Positions 16,382-28,104 of a stretch of 64,000 nucleotides of DNA are shown here, piece by piece (the first letter of the stretch is position 1; each line of letters begins with the position of its first letter). The stretch covers positions 17,340 to 81,339 of the forward strand of contig JAAZMR010000125.1 of the NCBI GenBank assembly GCA_012798695.1, in the 5' to 3' direction. The position numbers and the translations under genes were made by a program. Below the pieces are notes generated by a model. The model made no database searches. It worked only from the letters and a program-made list of their open reading frames with translations, and had not been told where the DNA came from. Source of the stretch: Bacillota bacterium. GTDB lineage: Bacteria; Bacillota; Limnochordia; DTU087.

Positions 16382-18313
16382 GTGAGCTGGAAGCAAAGAT
16401 TAGTTTGCTTGGTCACCCTGGTATTGATCGCTTCAGCACTCAGTTCCTTTGCTTTTGCAGCGGAACCAACCAAGGTCCTCGACGTGGCTCCGGGTGTCCC
16501 CCGCCACGAGACTCTAATACTGGAAAACCCAGAGGGCCGTATAGCCGATCCGGGCCGATTTAACAGATGGGCATCAGGTGGAGGCTCCTCTACCGGGCTG
16601 CAGCAGTTAGCCTTGGATACCCTCTGGTATATCGACCCTGATGCCGGTATCAATGAACCTTGGGACAACTCTTTGGCTGCAGAACCACCTATCTATAATG
16701 AAGACTATACGACTATGACCGCCAAACTGCGCCAAGGAATCTACTGGAGCGATGGTGTTGAGTTTACTGCAGATGACGTAGTCTTCACGGTAGAAACTCT
16801 GATGGCCAACCCCACCATGGATTTTGGAGCACAGCTCCTGCTCAATGTAGATCAGGTATATAAGACTGATGATTATACTGTCGTATTTGAGCTGACCAAA
16901 CCAAATTCACGTTTCCACGCGATCTTTACCGTGCGTTGGAGCGCATGTTTTATCATGCCCAAGCACATCTGGGAGCATGTTGAGGATCCGGTAGCATTTG
17001 ACTTCAATGATCCACTAGTCAGCCTAGGACCATATGTCCTCAAGGACTATGATCCCAATGGCTACTGGTATCTATGGGAACGCAGAGAGGATTGGGAAAG
17101 AACCAGCTTAGGCATGCAGTATGGCATGCCCCAACCAAAATATGCGCTGTACACTGCACCCGGACCCAGCGATAAGCGGGTGATGGCTCAAGCCAACCAT
17201 GATCTTGATGTCATCCATGACCTATCTCCAGAGGGCATGATTACGCTTGTCAAGAGGAACCCCACCTCAGTTGGCTGGTTTGAAGGTTTCCCCTGGGCCC
17301 ATCCGGACCCCACACTGCCAGCCGTTATGCTCAATAACGAGAAATACCCATTGAACCTACCCGATGTCAGGTGGGCTCTCACCCTAGCCATAGATATAGT
17401 CAGTGTTTCTATGGCCTCATACAACGGTGCCGCCACTATATCCGCCATTCACGTACCACCTACCGGCGGGTATCTGGAATGGTACTTCGATCCGATGGAG
17501 AGTTGGCTGCAGGAATTCTCCATAGATGTGGACGGCGAGCCCTTCTATCCATATGATCCCACTGCTTCTCTGCGTGTAGCTGATGTAGTCAGGAAGCAGC
17601 ATGGTGATCAAGTGCCGACTGATCCCGTGGCGATCAAGAAGTCTTTGGGGTATGGTTGGTGGAAACATGCTCCTGATATCGCCGAAAAGCTGCTCCTCAG
17701 GAACGGCTTCACCCGCGATCGACGGGGCAAGTGGCTGTTACCGAATGGTGAGCCTTGGAAAATATCCATTATCTGTGAAGGTCAGACCCGCCCGATCATG
17801 ACCCGGGCCTCTACCATGATCGCTGAACAATGGACGAAATTCGGCATTGAGACCCAGGCTGAGCCTAACCCCGCCGATTTACTCTGGACCACTATGAACT
17901 ATGGTGAGTATGACGTCTGCACCGCCTGGTGTATTGAAACTTGGGGTGGTCATCCTGACCTCTTCTGGTTCTTGGAATCCTGGCACTCTGATTACTATCG
18001 GGCTTCCGGAGAACCGGCTGTCAGCAAGAACCCCATGCGATTCAAGAATGAAGAACTCGACCGTGTCATTGATGACATCAAGCACCGAGATTTCGATGAT
18101 CCAGCGTGTATAGACTTGGGGATTGAGTATCTCAAGATTTGTGTTGAGGAGATGCCCATTATTCCGCTCATGGCCTATAACGTTTTCTCGGTCTGTGATT
18201 TGTATTACTGGGAGGGATTCCCCACTGCCGACAATCCATATACTAACCCAGTAGCCAACTGGGCTAATACCAAGTACATGTTCCCAATGATCCGTCCCAA
18301 GCAGCAGAAATAG
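16382..18313 (+). CDS. Opp/Dpp-type (family 5) solute-binding protein, likely oligosaccharide
   Basis: About 643 residues from GTG 16382, chosen because AAGGAGG lies eight bases upstream; the track's start at 16334 has no such site. Signal peptide VCLVTLVLIASALSSFAFA-AE, no lipobox cysteine. SBP_bac_5 signatures: KLRQGIYWSDGVEFTADDVVF near 130 and LGPYVLKDYDPNGYW. The long form and the ATPase sequence downstream resemble Thermotoga-type oligosaccharide binders rather than peptide binders, though that is inference. First gene of a complete five-gene importer operon. Confidence 0.9.
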   Translation: MSWKQRLVCLVTLVLIASALSSFAFAAEPTKVLDVAPGVPRHETLILENPEGRIADPGRFNRWASGGGSSTGLQQLALDTLWYIDPDAGINEPWDNSLAAEPPIYNEDYTTMTAKLRQGIYWSDGVEFTADDVVFTVETLMANPTMDFGAQLLLNVDQVYKTDDYTVVFELTKPNSRFHAIFTVRWSACFIMPKHIWEHVEDPVAFDFNDPLVSLGPYVLKDYDPNGYWYLWERREDWERTSLGMQYGMPQPKYALYTAPGPSDKRVMAQANHDLDVIHDLSPEGMITLVKRNPTSVGWFEGFPWAHPDPTLPAVMLNNEKYPLNLPDVRWALTLAIDIVSVSMASYNGAATISAIHVPPTGGYLEWYFDPMESWLQEFSIDVDGEPFYPYDPTASLRVADVVRKQHGDQVPTDPVAIKKSLGYGWWKHAPDIAEKLLLRNGFTRDRRGKWLLPNGEPWKISIICEGQTRPIMTRASTMIAEQWTKFGIETQAEPNPADLLWTTMNYGEYDVCTAWCIETWGGHPDLFWFLESWHSDYYRASGEPAVSKNPMRFKNEELDRVIDDIKHRDFDDPACIDLGIEYLKICVEEMPIIPLMAYNVFSVCDLYYWEGFPTADNPYTNPVANWANTKYMFPMIRPKQQK

Positions 18314-18324
18314 ACGCTTTGTAA

Positions 18325-18355
18325 GCCCCCCATGCGCTAAGTTTGCATGGGGGGC
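18325..18355 (+). terminator. intergenic hairpin after the binding-protein gene
   Basis: GCCCCCCATGC (18325-18335) and GCATGGGGGGC (18345-18355) form a perfect 11-pair stem 11 bases after the stop codon and before the permease gene. No T-run follows. Probably protects or attenuates the transcript. Confidence 0.75.
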
Positions 18356-18391
18356 ATTCACTACCCAAGGCAAAGGAGGCCCTCGGCATCT

Positions 18392-19402
18392 ATGAGCAGA
18401 TCCTTTCTACATTACATCGCTCAGCGGATTGTGCAATGCATACTAGTGATCTTTGTGGGCATTACCATCACATTTGTCATACCGAGACTCTCCCCAACCG
18501 ATCCCGTTGAGACAGCGGTCAACAGAGCTATCATGGTGGGACAGTTTTCGCACCCAGAGGCAGTCAGACAGATGAAAGAAGCCCTGATCAAGCTCTACGG
18601 ATTGGATGGCACTTTGCTCCAGCAATATCTTCGATTCTGGAAAGGCCTTTTTTCCGGAGATCTGGGACCATCCCTTTCATCTTTTCCCAAGCCGGTGATG
18701 AGTCTAATCCGCGGCTCCTTGCCATGGACCACGGGGTTGCTGTTGGTTTCCGCGATCATTTCCTGGGTGATTGGCAACACATTAGGTAGCCTAGCTGGAT
18801 ATTATCGAGATCAACGCTGGGCTCACATCCTAGGTATATGCGCGATGGCACTTCACCCCATACCCTATTACATCATGGCCTTTGTTCTAGTCGTTTTGCT
18901 GGCATACATCCTGCCGATTTTCCCCATCGGCGGTGCAGTGGATATTGGCCTCAAACCCAGTTTCGATTGGAATTATGTTGCCAGCCTGTTGCGGCATGCG
19001 ATTTTGCCATCACTCTCCCTGCTCTTGGTGGGTGTAGGTGGTTGGTTTGTCGGTATGAGAGCCCTAGTCACCAATGTGGTGGCTGAGGATTATGTCACCT
19101 ATGCCAAATATGCCGGCGTCCCTGACCGAACTGTCATGTATCAATATGTGATGAAAAATGCCTTACTGCCGCAAGTGACCGGTCTGGCTATGCAGATTGG
19201 ACTGATCTTCAATGGAGCTTTGATTACCGAATATGTATTTAGTTATCCTGGATTAGGTTACCTAGCATATAACGCCATCTTCACCGGGGATTACAGCTTA
19301 ATAATGGGTATAGCGATTTTCTCCATAGTAGGAGTATCGGTAGCGGTTCTGCTGATCGATCTAGCCTACCCATTGTTCGATCCAAGGGTAAGATACCAAT
19401 AG
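18392..19402 (+). CDS. Opp/Dpp-type ABC permease, DppB class
   Basis: Inner-membrane subunit. The N-terminus [24 protein letters not shown] is the classic DppB first helix, and the EAA-type region reads [34 protein letters not shown]. 336 residues from ATG 18392. GGAGG lies about 12 bases upstream; the track's 18347 falls within the hairpin and is unlikely. It works with the next gene as the channel. Confidence 0.93.
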   Translation: MSRSFLHYIAQRIVQCILVIFVGITITFVIPRLSPTDPVETAVNRAIMVGQFSHPEAVRQMKEALIKLYGLDGTLLQQYLRFWKGLFSGDLGPSLSSFPKPVMSLIRGSLPWTTGLLLVSAIISWVIGNTLGSLAGYYRDQRWAHILGICAMALHPIPYYIMAFVLVVLLAYILPIFPIGGAVDIGLKPSFDWNYVASLLRHAILPSLSLLLVGVGGWFVGMRALVTNVVAEDYVTYAKYAGVPDRTVMYQYVMKNALLPQVTGLAMQIGLIFNGALITEYVFSYPGLGYLAYNAIFTGDYSLIMGIAIFSIVGVSVAVLLIDLAYPLFDPRVRYQ

Positions 19403-19418
19403 AGAGGAGCCACCCGGG

Positions 19419-20306
19419 ATGAGAGGTTTTCTAACGATTATTGCTGATTTATACCGATATGATGGCAGATGTCGTTTCGCCTTCACTGTCATCTTTGTGG
19501 TCATCGTGTTTGCTCTGCTGTCCTTTATCTCCCCATGTGATCCTGGTTCCTCATATTATGCGGCACCTGACCAGCCACCGTGTAAAGCACACCTCTTTGG
19601 CACCAATTCTCGCGGACAAGACCTTTTTTGGAACATGACCTTTGCGGTGCGCAATTCTCTGGCTTTTGGGGTGATCACCGCCCTCCTATCACGTATCATA
19701 GCTATCTTTGTGGGCTTGACAGCAGGGTACAAAGGGGGCCTCATCGATAGAATCATGATGGTGATCAATGACAGTTTTGTCGTATTGCCAGTACTCCCCC
19801 TCTTAATCCTAGTCAACTTTATTATGCAGGGACAGATGAGCATGTTCCAACTGGCCATGTTCATGGCGCTTTTCGGTTGGGCGTGGGATGCGAGGCTGAT
19901 CCGTTCACAAGTACTCAGCCTCAAAGAAAGGGAATTTACCTTTACATCAGTTTTCTCTGGTGCCAAGACATCCAGTATCCTGCTTTCAGAGCATCTGCCC
20001 TTTGTCACACCCATAGTCTTTTCAACAACGATCAACAACTTACTCTGGGCGATTGGAATGGAAGTGACTCTGGCCGTCTTGGGCCTATCCAATATTGGCA
20101 TCCCCACCATCGGAACCACCATCTATTGGGCCAACCAGCATCAGGCATTGATCTCGGGCGTCTGGTGGTGGCTGGCTGCCCCAGTCGCTATTTCGGTTGT
20201 GCTTTTCGTGGCGCTTTACCTCTTAGTGGTCGGTCTCGGGGAATATCTAGATCCCAGAACCAGGCTGCAGCGAATGAAAGGAGCCCTGAGCGATGAGCGT
20301 GCTTAA
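19419..20306 (+). CDS. Opp/Dpp-type ABC permease, DppC class
   Basis: Inner-membrane partner of the DppB-class permease, 295 residues. [29 protein letters not shown] is the family N-terminal signature. In the EAA-type region ([28 protein letters not shown]) the usual Ala-Leu-Gly is less exact. GAGAGGAG lies upstream. Its end overlaps the next gene by 14 bases, so translation is coupled. Confidence 0.92.
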   Translation: MRGFLTIIADLYRYDGRCRFAFTVIFVVIVFALLSFISPCDPGSSYYAAPDQPPCKAHLFGTNSRGQDLFWNMTFAVRNSLAFGVITALLSRIIAIFVGLTAGYKGGLIDRIMMVINDSFVVLPVLPLLILVNFIMQGQMSMFQLAMFMALFGWAWDARLIRSQVLSLKEREFTFTSVFSGAKTSSILLSEHLPFVTPIVFSTTINNLLWAIGMEVTLAVLGLSNIGIPTIGTTIYWANQHQALISGVWWWLAAPVAISVVLFVALYLLVVGLGEYLDPRTRLQRMKGALSDERA

Positions 20307-21291
20307 AGCCGAAAACCTACAAGCTTACTATCAAACCAGCCTTTATGGAATCAGCCGCAACGTGAGGGCCGTTGATGGGGTGTCTGTGGACCTGCGGGCC
20401 AACGAGGTCTATGGCATTGCCGGTGAATCCAGCTGTGGTAAAACCACTCTGATCAAGGTCATGTTTGGAGCTGTTGAGCCCCCTTTACGGGTGATTGAGG
20501 GTAAAGTCCTCTATTACCATCAAGACAAAACTCTTGACCTTGCCGGCGCCCCCGAAGATGTGCTGCGGCAAATCAGATGGAAGCAGATATCGTACATACT
20601 GCAGGGTTCCATGAGCCTCCTGAATCCAGTGAGAAAGATACGCAAGACTTTCCAGGACTTCACCAAGGCACATGATCCTATCACTAATGCTGAGCAATTT
20701 GAAGCCATCATCAGAGGACATCTTAACCGGCTGGGCCTCCCAGCTGAGGTACTGGATTCATACCCTCACCAGTTATCTGGTGGGATGAAGCAGAGGGTCG
20801 CGATTGCTCTGGCCACAATCTTTGAGCCCAGAGTTATTTTGGCTGATGAACCGACTACTGCCCTGGATGTAGTGGTACAAAGGGGAGTCCTGCAGCTCTT
20901 AAAGCGAATCCAACAAGAAACCAAGAGCACTCTGGTGATTGTCACACACGATATGGGCATTCAGGCAAATATCGCCGATAGGGTGGGCATCATGTACGCT
21001 GGGAGAATCGTGGAAGAAGGTACAGTCAGACACATCTTCGATCACCCCTTACACCCCTATACAAAGCACTTGATTGAATCTTTACCCAAGATTGGCGATA
21101 AATCAAGACGGCAGGCCATTCCGGGTGTTCCGCCTAGTCTTGCTGACCCTCCAGCCGGCTGCCGGTTCCACCCACGCTGCCCTTATGCTAAAGAAATGTG
21201 CAGCCTTCAGGTGCCCAAGCTGGCCCAGGTGTCTGATCAGCAGAGAGTGGCATGTTTTCTGGTGACAAAGGAGAGTGCTTATGTCTCGTAA
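20293..21291 (+). CDS. Opp/Dpp-type ABC ATPase, DppD class
   Basis: Cytoplasmic ATPase of 332 residues. Walker [10 protein letters not shown] (near 45), signature LSGGMKQR, Walker [13 protein letters not shown], and switch histidine VTHDMG. The C-terminal oligo_HPY tail has the cysteine set [15 protein letters not shown] plus a later ACF, which in the family can hold an iron-sulfur cluster. AAAGGAG is nine bases upstream of ATG. It overlaps the following ATPase gene. Confidence 0.93.
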   Translation: MSVLKAENLQAYYQTSLYGISRNVRAVDGVSVDLRANEVYGIAGESSCGKTTLIKVMFGAVEPPLRVIEGKVLYYHQDKTLDLAGAPEDVLRQIRWKQISYILQGSMSLLNPVRKIRKTFQDFTKAHDPITNAEQFEAIIRGHLNRLGLPAEVLDSYPHQLSGGMKQRVAIALATIFEPRVILADEPTTALDVVVQRGVLQLLKRIQQETKSTLVIVTHDMGIQANIADRVGIMYAGRIVEEGTVRHIFDHPLHPYTKHLIESLPKIGDKSRRQAIPGVPPSLADPPAGCRFHPRCPYAKEMCSLQVPKLAQVSDQQRVACFLVTKESAYVS

Positions 21292-22282
21292 TGAACCTTT
21301 ACTAGTCGTCGATAACATTACCAAGCATTATGCGATCGGAGGATGGTTCTCTCGGGATAGAATCACGGCCGTTGCCCATGTCTCCTTGACGATGTCGAAA
21401 GAAAAACCGGAAATACTCACTCTAGCTGGAGAAAGCGGCAGTGGCAAGACTACTCTGGCGAGAATGATTCTGCGGCTGGTTGAGCCTACTTATGGGCGGA
21501 TACTTTATGAGGGGCGGAACATCACCGGTATCCGCTCTAGAGAAGAACAGATGAAATTCATGCAAAATGTCCAACCCATATTCCAAAATCCCTTTGAAGC
21601 TTTTAATCCACTCAAGAAGCTCGATAGTTATCTGGTTGGGACCGCCGAGAACTATACTGCCGAAGAAAATGGCTCCAGCGCAGAACGGATTGAGTCAGCT
21701 CTCAACCTAGTTGGCCTAACAATGCGCGAGATCCGGGACCGCTACCCACATGAGCTGTCCGGGGGCCAGCTGCAGCGAGTGGCTGTAGCTCGTGCCTTGA
21801 TCGCCTCCCCTTCGCTTCTAGTGGCAGATGAGCCGGTATCGATGGTAGATGCGTCCCTGAGAATGTCTATTATCAATCTTTTTGACGAACTGAAGGCACA
21901 ACACAATGTCAGCATCATTTATATCACTCACGACCTAGCCACCGCTTACTACATCAGTGACCGCATTGCCATCATGCAAAGGGGCTATATTGTCGAAATT
22001 GGCCCTGTGGAAAAAGTGCTCATACAGCCTCTGCACCCATACACACGACTATTGCGGGAATCCGTCTTAGAACCCGGTGCTGATCCAGCCTGGGGTGAAG
22101 AAATCACACTCTCTTCCCTGGAGAAAGATGAGTTTTCCCGCCAGGGCTGCAAGTTTGCTGATCGCTGTGATGTGAGATTGCGCGTCTGTGAAATACGTGA
22201 GCCTCCCTATACCCAGATCGATGGACGAGAGGTCAAATGTTGGCTGTATAGTGAGCAAAGACAAGATGCTGCGGTTTCCTAA
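21281..22282 (+). CDS. Opp/Dpp-type ABC ATPase, DppF class
   Basis: Second ATPase, about 333 residues from ATG 21281 (GGAG seven bases upstream). Walker [10 protein letters not shown], signature LSGGQLQR, Walker [17 protein letters not shown], tail [15 protein letters not shown]. The EPVSMVDAS form is typical of oligosaccharide-type members such as those of Thermotoga, supporting sugar transport. Last gene of the operon, followed by a terminator. Confidence 0.93.
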   Translation: MSRNEPLLVVDNITKHYAIGGWFSRDRITAVAHVSLTMSKEKPEILTLAGESGSGKTTLARMILRLVEPTYGRILYEGRNITGIRSREEQMKFMQNVQPIFQNPFEAFNPLKKLDSYLVGTAENYTAEENGSSAERIESALNLVGLTMREIRDRYPHELSGGQLQRVAVARALIASPSLLVADEPVSMVDASLRMSIINLFDELKAQHNVSIIYITHDLATAYYISDRIAIMQRGYIVEIGPVEKVLIQPLHPYTRLLRESVLEPGADPAWGEEITLSSLEKDEFSRQGCKFADRCDVRLRVCEIREPPYTQIDGREVKCWLYSEQRQDAAVS

Positions 22283-22310
22283 AGCGTGATCGGATGTTTT
22301 GTCAAATATG

Positions 22311-22337
22311 AAGAGCCAGCCCCGAGGGCCGGCTCTT
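22311..22337. terminator. bidirectional terminator
   Basis: AAGAGCC-A-GCCC and GGGC-C-GGCTCTT form a stem with one mismatch and a CGAG loop, followed by TTTAT. It lies between the convergent ATPase and GH51 genes. Confidence 0.8.
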
Positions 22338-22407
22338 TATCTGATCACCTTCAAAGCAATTGATGACCCTTACAAGCTTACGCTCTCACAAAGAGCAGAG
22401 CGCCTCC

Positions 22408-23952
<1,545 letters not shown>

Positions 23953-24016
23953 TTAGGGATACTGCTTAACAATCTGCATTGCCACTAAGTGCCCTGTCAC
24001 ACTCACTGTCCTTAGT

Positions 24017-24036
24017 AAATCTAACCGGTTCAGATT
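24017..24036 (-). promoter_or_regulatory. putative operator within the GH51 promoter
   Basis: On the minus strand AACCGGTTAGATTT (24030-24017) matches 16232-16245 exactly. TTGATG lies 16 bases before TAGATT, so the palindrome would sit in the promoter spacer, where a LacI-type repressor would block it. The GH51 start is about 90 bases downstream. Confidence 0.55.
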
Positions 24037-24103
24037 CTCCATCAATCTATTCTCCATCTTCTGGCAATATCCTTCCCGAAAGGTGTACTTAGCGGGCAGG
24101 CTG

Positions 24104-25165
24104 TTAGCGAACGCCCTGAATGAGGCTCTTATCTGGTTTTGCCGTCGGTGCTTGACTGTAATGAGACACAGGCCCCGTCGAATCTCTGATCACCAGTCGG
24201 GGTTTGACAGTAATCACTTCCGGAGGAGTATCTTTGCCCTTAATCCGATCTAGCAACAGGGAAGCTGCCAGAAAGCCCATCTCGGTCTTGGGCAAAGCTA
24301 CCGAGGTCAGCTGTGGGTAGCAATAGGAGCCCGCAGTATCATCAAAACCAAGCACAGATATTTCCTCTGGGATGCGGATGTTTTCCTCATGCAATGCCGC
24401 TATGGCTCCTAAGGCGATCACATCATTGTAGCAAAAGAACGCCGTCGGTCGAGGTACTCGCCGCAACAATGCCTTAGCCAGAATATACCCATCAGCCTGC
24501 TCATAACTGCGCCCCAACATGATCAGCTCGTCTAGGACGGGGAGCCCAGCCTCTTTTAGAGCTTGACTGTAACCCTGCAACCGCAAGGCAGTTGACTCGG
24601 AATCCTGCACACCAATGAACCCGATGTGCCGATGTCCCAGCCCGATCAGGTAATTGATTGCATCAAAGGCCCCCCTAGGATCATCAGGTACTACAGCATC
24701 GAAGTCTGGAATGATCCGGGCACCGGCCAAGCCGACCACGGGCACCCCCGCCCCTTGCAGATGATCGAGGACTTCGGGTTGAGTCATCTCCCAGGTCAGA
24801 GTAATGATCAGTCCCTCTGCCCAACCGGACAGCATAGACTTAATGTAGTATAAAGCCCGTTCGGTTTTTCCCTCAGTATTGCCAATCAGGGTCACAAAGC
24901 GATTTTCAAAAAATACATCCTCCACACTTTTGACCACCTGAGGAAAGAAAGGGTTGTCCACCGAGGGTACCAACATACCGACAGTATTAGTACTGTTGCG
25001 TGAGAGGGCCCTGGCCACCCGATTGGGCCGGTAGTTTAGTTCCTTAATGGCCTTGCGCACTTTTTGCTCAGACCTGTCACTGACTCCGGGTTTATTGTTC
25101 AAGACTGCCGATACAGTGGCTACAGATAAGCCTGCTCTCTGTGCCACATCTCGTATGGTCGCCAT
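24104..25165 (-). CDS. LacI-family transcriptional regulator
   Basis: 353 residues. HTH IRDVAQRAGLSVATVSAVLNNKPGVSD and hinge NRVARALS at the N-terminus, then a sugar-sensing domain with VGMLVPSVDNPFF, FCYNDVIALG and VLGFDDTAGSYCYPQLTSVALP. It lies directly upstream of GH51 on the same strand and is the likely reader of the AACCGGTT site. GGGAGG precedes the ATG. Effector unknown, possibly arabinose or an arabino-oligosaccharide. Confidence 0.93.
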   Translation of the reverse strand: MATIRDVAQRAGLSVATVSAVLNNKPGVSDRSEQKVRKAIKELNYRPNRVARALSRNSTNTVGMLVPSVDNPFFPQVVKSVEDVFFENRFVTLIGNTEGKTERALYYIKSMLSGWAEGLIITLTWEMTQPEVLDHLQGAGVPVVGLAGARIIPDFDAVVPDDPRGAFDAINYLIGLGHRHIGFIGVQDSESTALRLQGYSQALKEAGLPVLDELIMLGRSYEQADGYILAKALLRRVPRPTAFFCYNDVIALGAIAALHEENIRIPEEISVLGFDDTAGSYCYPQLTSVALPKTEMGFLAASLLLDRIKGKDTPPEVITVKPRLVIRDSTGPVSHYSQAPTAKPDKSLIQGVR

Positions 25166-25276
25166 CTGCGGCCATCCCTCCCACCATGTACTATCTTTAT
25201 TGTCTTAATAGTCCCGCTTCTAGACATGACTGAGGAATTCCTGTTGGGCTTGGGGGAATTTGGTCCCAAATGCCAA

Positions 25277-25305
25277 AAGCCCAGAGATGCATAATCTCTG
25301 GGCTT
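25277..25305 (-). terminator. hairpin after the nucleoside hydrolase gene
   Basis: AAGCCCAGAGAT and ATCTCTGGGCTT make a perfect 12-pair stem with a five-base loop. On the minus strand it follows the hydrolase gene and continues TTGG. It separates the transporter operon from the LacI gene. Confidence 0.75.
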
Positions 25306-25381
25306 ACGTGCAGCAAGTATATCCGTCTCGGGTCGGGCCTATCATCGGCCCCAGAGGAGTACTGATACCCAAGGGGTTTAC

Positions 25382-26284
25382 CTATTTGGCTGCAATACGA
25401 AAATATTCATCAAAGAATCCGGCAGAATCGACCTCGAGAGCTACTCGATTGCGTTTCTGCGCAGCCTTCGGGTCCCAAATGGTCATTCCGGCCAGCAAAT
25501 CGCTTTTTAGCTCAACCTCTACTACACCATCTGCATATCCCATCAGCTGTGGAGCAAAAATCGCTACTGCGGCCAATGGATCATGGAAGGTGATCACTGA
25601 CCTCTGCCGGAACCATACCTCAGCAGCATCACGCACTACATCCAAAGCTCCCCCGGTCAGTTTTCTCCTGCAAACATCCGCGGGCAGCACACATTGTGTC
25701 GTCACATCCAAGCCGATAGAGACATTCGGCAGCCCTTCGGTCGCATAGACGATGGAGGCCGCGTGGGGATCAAGCAGCACATTCCATTCTACCGGGTACC
25801 GGACATGCTCATTCGGAGAAGTATACACACCGGCCATCATCACCAAAGACTTGAGCAGGCGAGGAATTTCCGGGTCGACCCTAAACAGCAAACCGATATT
25901 CGTCAAAGGTCCAATGGTGAGAAGTGTAATCTCACCCGGGTGGCTATGGATCGTCTCTCGCAAGAAATCTATGGCCGTATTTGACGGGAAATCCTGCCGA
26001 TGTTCCCATTGGCTCAAGACTTCGGCCTGCTGCGCCTTGGTCTGCCGCTGCTCGATCACTAAGGGATCGGCACTGCCACTATGAATAGGAATATTAGTCT
26101 TGCCTGCGGCCCTGCATACTGCATCAGCTAGCATAGCTCGCTTCTCGGGCTCCCCGGATACAGTAGTGATGCCCAAAAGTTCACACTGTGGATGTTCTAG
26201 CAGATAAGCCAGACACAAAGCATCATCAATGTCTGAGCCAATATCCGTATCTAGTAATATTGGAATACGCTGATTGTCCTCCAT
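25382..26284 (-). CDS. inosine-uridine-preferring nucleoside hydrolase family protein
   Basis: 300 residues. The N-terminal ILLDTDIGSDIDDALCL carries the calcium-binding DxDxxxDD signature of the family, and LLTIGPLTNIGLL and the C-terminal HDPLAAVAIFAPQ also match. Known members hydrolyse the N-glycosidic bond of ribonucleosides; some related enzymes act on other ribosides. It is last in an operon after a CUT1 sugar importer, which suggests the imported substrate may be a nucleoside or other ribofuranoside. That link is inference. Confidence 0.88.
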   Translation of the reverse strand: MEDNQRIPILLDTDIGSDIDDALCLAYLLEHPQCELLGITTVSGEPEKRAMLADAVCRAAGKTNIPIHSGSADPLVIEQRQTKAQQAEVLSQWEHRQDFPSNTAIDFLRETIHSHPGEITLLTIGPLTNIGLLFRVDPEIPRLLKSLVMMAGVYTSPNEHVRYPVEWNVLLDPHAASIVYATEGLPNVSIGLDVTTQCVLPADVCRRKLTGGALDVVRDAAEVWFRQRSVITFHDPLAAVAIFAPQLMGYADGVVEVELKSDLLAGMTIWDPKAAQKRNRVALEVDSAGFFDEYFRIAAK

Positions 26285-26303
26285 AGCAATCTCCCTTCAC
26301 CTA

Positions 26304-27149
26304 TCATCCTTTGATACCCGTACCGGATAGCCCCTTCACATAGTATTTTTGCAGCGGGAAAATCAGCAGCAGTGGGACCAACCCGGCGATTACTGACCCC
26401 GCAAAGATTTGGTTCCAGAACGTACTGAACTGAGTGTTAATATACGCAATAGCTACCTGAATTACTCGCACCTGTTCAGTGTTAGCCGCGATCAGTGGCC
26501 ACAGGAATGCCTCCCACTGGGAAACGAAAAGCAGCAGCCCCGCCCCGACCAACGCCGGTTTTGATAATGGCAGAAAGATGGTGGCAAATATCCTGAGCAT
26601 CGAGGCTCCATCTACCACAGCTGCCTCCATGAGTTCGGATGGTATCCCGGCAAAGAATTGGCGGAACATGAAAACCGTAAGGCCATTTGCGATTCCAGGA
26701 ATGATCAGCGCCTTATAGGTATTCAGCCATCCGAGGTCCCTTACAACCCCGTAGAGTGGAATAGCAATAGCTTCAAAAGGAATCATGAAAGAAAACATTA
26801 CCATTACAAATAGAGTGTTTTTCCCAGGAAAATCCAACTTAGCAAAAGCAAAGCCAGCCAAGGCGTTGAGGAGGATACCAAAGACTACTACCATGAATGA
26901 CACATAGAAAGTATTAGCCATCGCCTTGAGAAATCCTGTATTCGTAAACAACTCCACATAGGCTTCCACCGTAAAGGGGCTGGGAACAAAGGCTTTCCAA
27001 GAAAAGGGAACCACGTCAGCAAATATCTTGGACAATGGTTTGAAAGATGAGACCACTGCCCATAGAAATGGCGTGACCGTGATTATGCATCCGAGCATAC
27101 AAGCCAAGTGCCATAGCACCAGCCCTACTGGGCTCGATCTTTCCTTCAT
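26304..27149 (-). CDS. CUT1 sugar ABC permease, MalG type
   Basis: 281 residues with six predicted helices, EAA-type loop IPSELMEAAVVDGASMLRIF and C-terminus YYVKGLSGTGIKG. The start codon overlaps the stop of the MalF-type gene (TAATG), giving coupled translation. The nucleoside hydrolase gene follows after 19 bases. Confidence 0.93.
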   Translation of the reverse strand: MKERSSPVGLVLWHLACMLGCIITVTPFLWAVVSSFKPLSKIFADVVPFSWKAFVPSPFTVEAYVELFTNTGFLKAMANTFYVSFMVVVFGILLNALAGFAFAKLDFPGKNTLFVMVMFSFMIPFEAIAIPLYGVVRDLGWLNTYKALIIPGIANGLTVFMFRQFFAGIPSELMEAAVVDGASMLRIFATIFLPLSKPALVGAGLLLFVSQWEAFLWPLIAANTEQVRVIQVAIAYINTQFSTFWNQIFAGSVIAGLVPLLLIFPLQKYYVKGLSGTGIKG

Positions 27150-28084
27150 TAATAATCCACCTTCAACATCTTGAATTGAATGGCCACTACAATGAGCAAG
27201 AGCGCCAATAGTACCGAAGTAATGGACAAAGCCCGGGCCATATCCAGATAGACAAAGGCACTGGTATAAGCCTCGAACATGAGCACATTAGTAGACATCT
27301 CGGGCCCACCGTTAGTCAGTATATACATAGGCACTACCAACAGGAAGTTGGCCGTGGTATCGGCTACCGTTACAAATAGAATTGCCCGCTTCAGTAATGG
27401 CAAGGTAATATACCGCAGTTGCTGCCAAGGTGATACTCCATCGATTTTGGCTGCTTCATAGATCTGCTCCGGTATCTCTTGCAGCCCCGCCAGTACGAAG
27501 ATCATCCAGTAAGCCACACCTTTCCAGGAGGCAATCAGGATAATCGACCACATGGCTTGGCTCGAACTAGTCAAGAAGGGCTGCATAGGAAGCCCCAGGC
27601 TTGCCAGTATGCTGTTAACCAGACCGGAATTGGGATTGAGCATTATACCCCAAAGGGTGCAGGCAATCGCTAGTGAAACCCCCATCGGCAGCATGAGTAT
27701 AGTCCGGTAGATCCGCACCGCCAGCCCCGTACGATTCACCAAAAGCGCTGCAGCAATGGCAAAACAGATCTGAATCGGATTGATCGCCAGATTCAGCCAT
27801 AGTGTTGCCTTAAATGATTGCCAGAAAATCGGGTCATGCAGCAAATCCACATAGTTGGCCAACCCGACAAAGATCTCTCCACCTCCGGCCCCAAAGGACG
27901 TCCGATACAGGCTGCGGACAAAGGCCTCTACTACAGGGTATAAGCGGAAAATAACCAACCCTATCAAGGATGGCAACAGGAACAGATAAGCTGTGCCCCA
28001 ATGTTTTAGTGTGGATTTGCTGATGGAGCCGGGCTTGCGCCCGACTCCTCCAGCACCCGGCTTGACTATTGCACTACTAGACAT
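27149..28084 (-). CDS. CUT1 sugar ABC permease, MalF type
   Basis: Inner-membrane subunit, about 311 residues. First helix YLFLLPSLIGLVIFRLYPVV, EAA-type loop IPEQIYEAAKIDGVSPWQQ. ATG 28084 has GGAGG seven bases upstream; the TTG one codon earlier is the track's start. The binding-protein gene ends 20 bases upstream, without the hairpin seen in the other operons. Confidence 0.93.
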   Translation of the reverse strand: MSSSAIVKPGAGGVGRKPGSISKSTLKHWGTAYLFLLPSLIGLVIFRLYPVVEAFVRSLYRTSFGAGGGEIFVGLANYVDLLHDPIFWQSFKATLWLNLAINPIQICFAIAAALLVNRTGLAVRIYRTILMLPMGVSLAIACTLWGIMLNPNSGLVNSILASLGLPMQPFLTSSSQAMWSIILIASWKGVAYWMIFVLAGLQEIPEQIYEAAKIDGVSPWQQLRYITLPLLKRAILFVTVADTTANFLLVVPMYILTNGGPEMSTNVLMFEAYTSAFVYLDMARALSITSVLLALLLIVVAIQFKMLKVDY

Positions 28085-28104
28085 CAAAAGACCTCCGTCT
28101 CGTC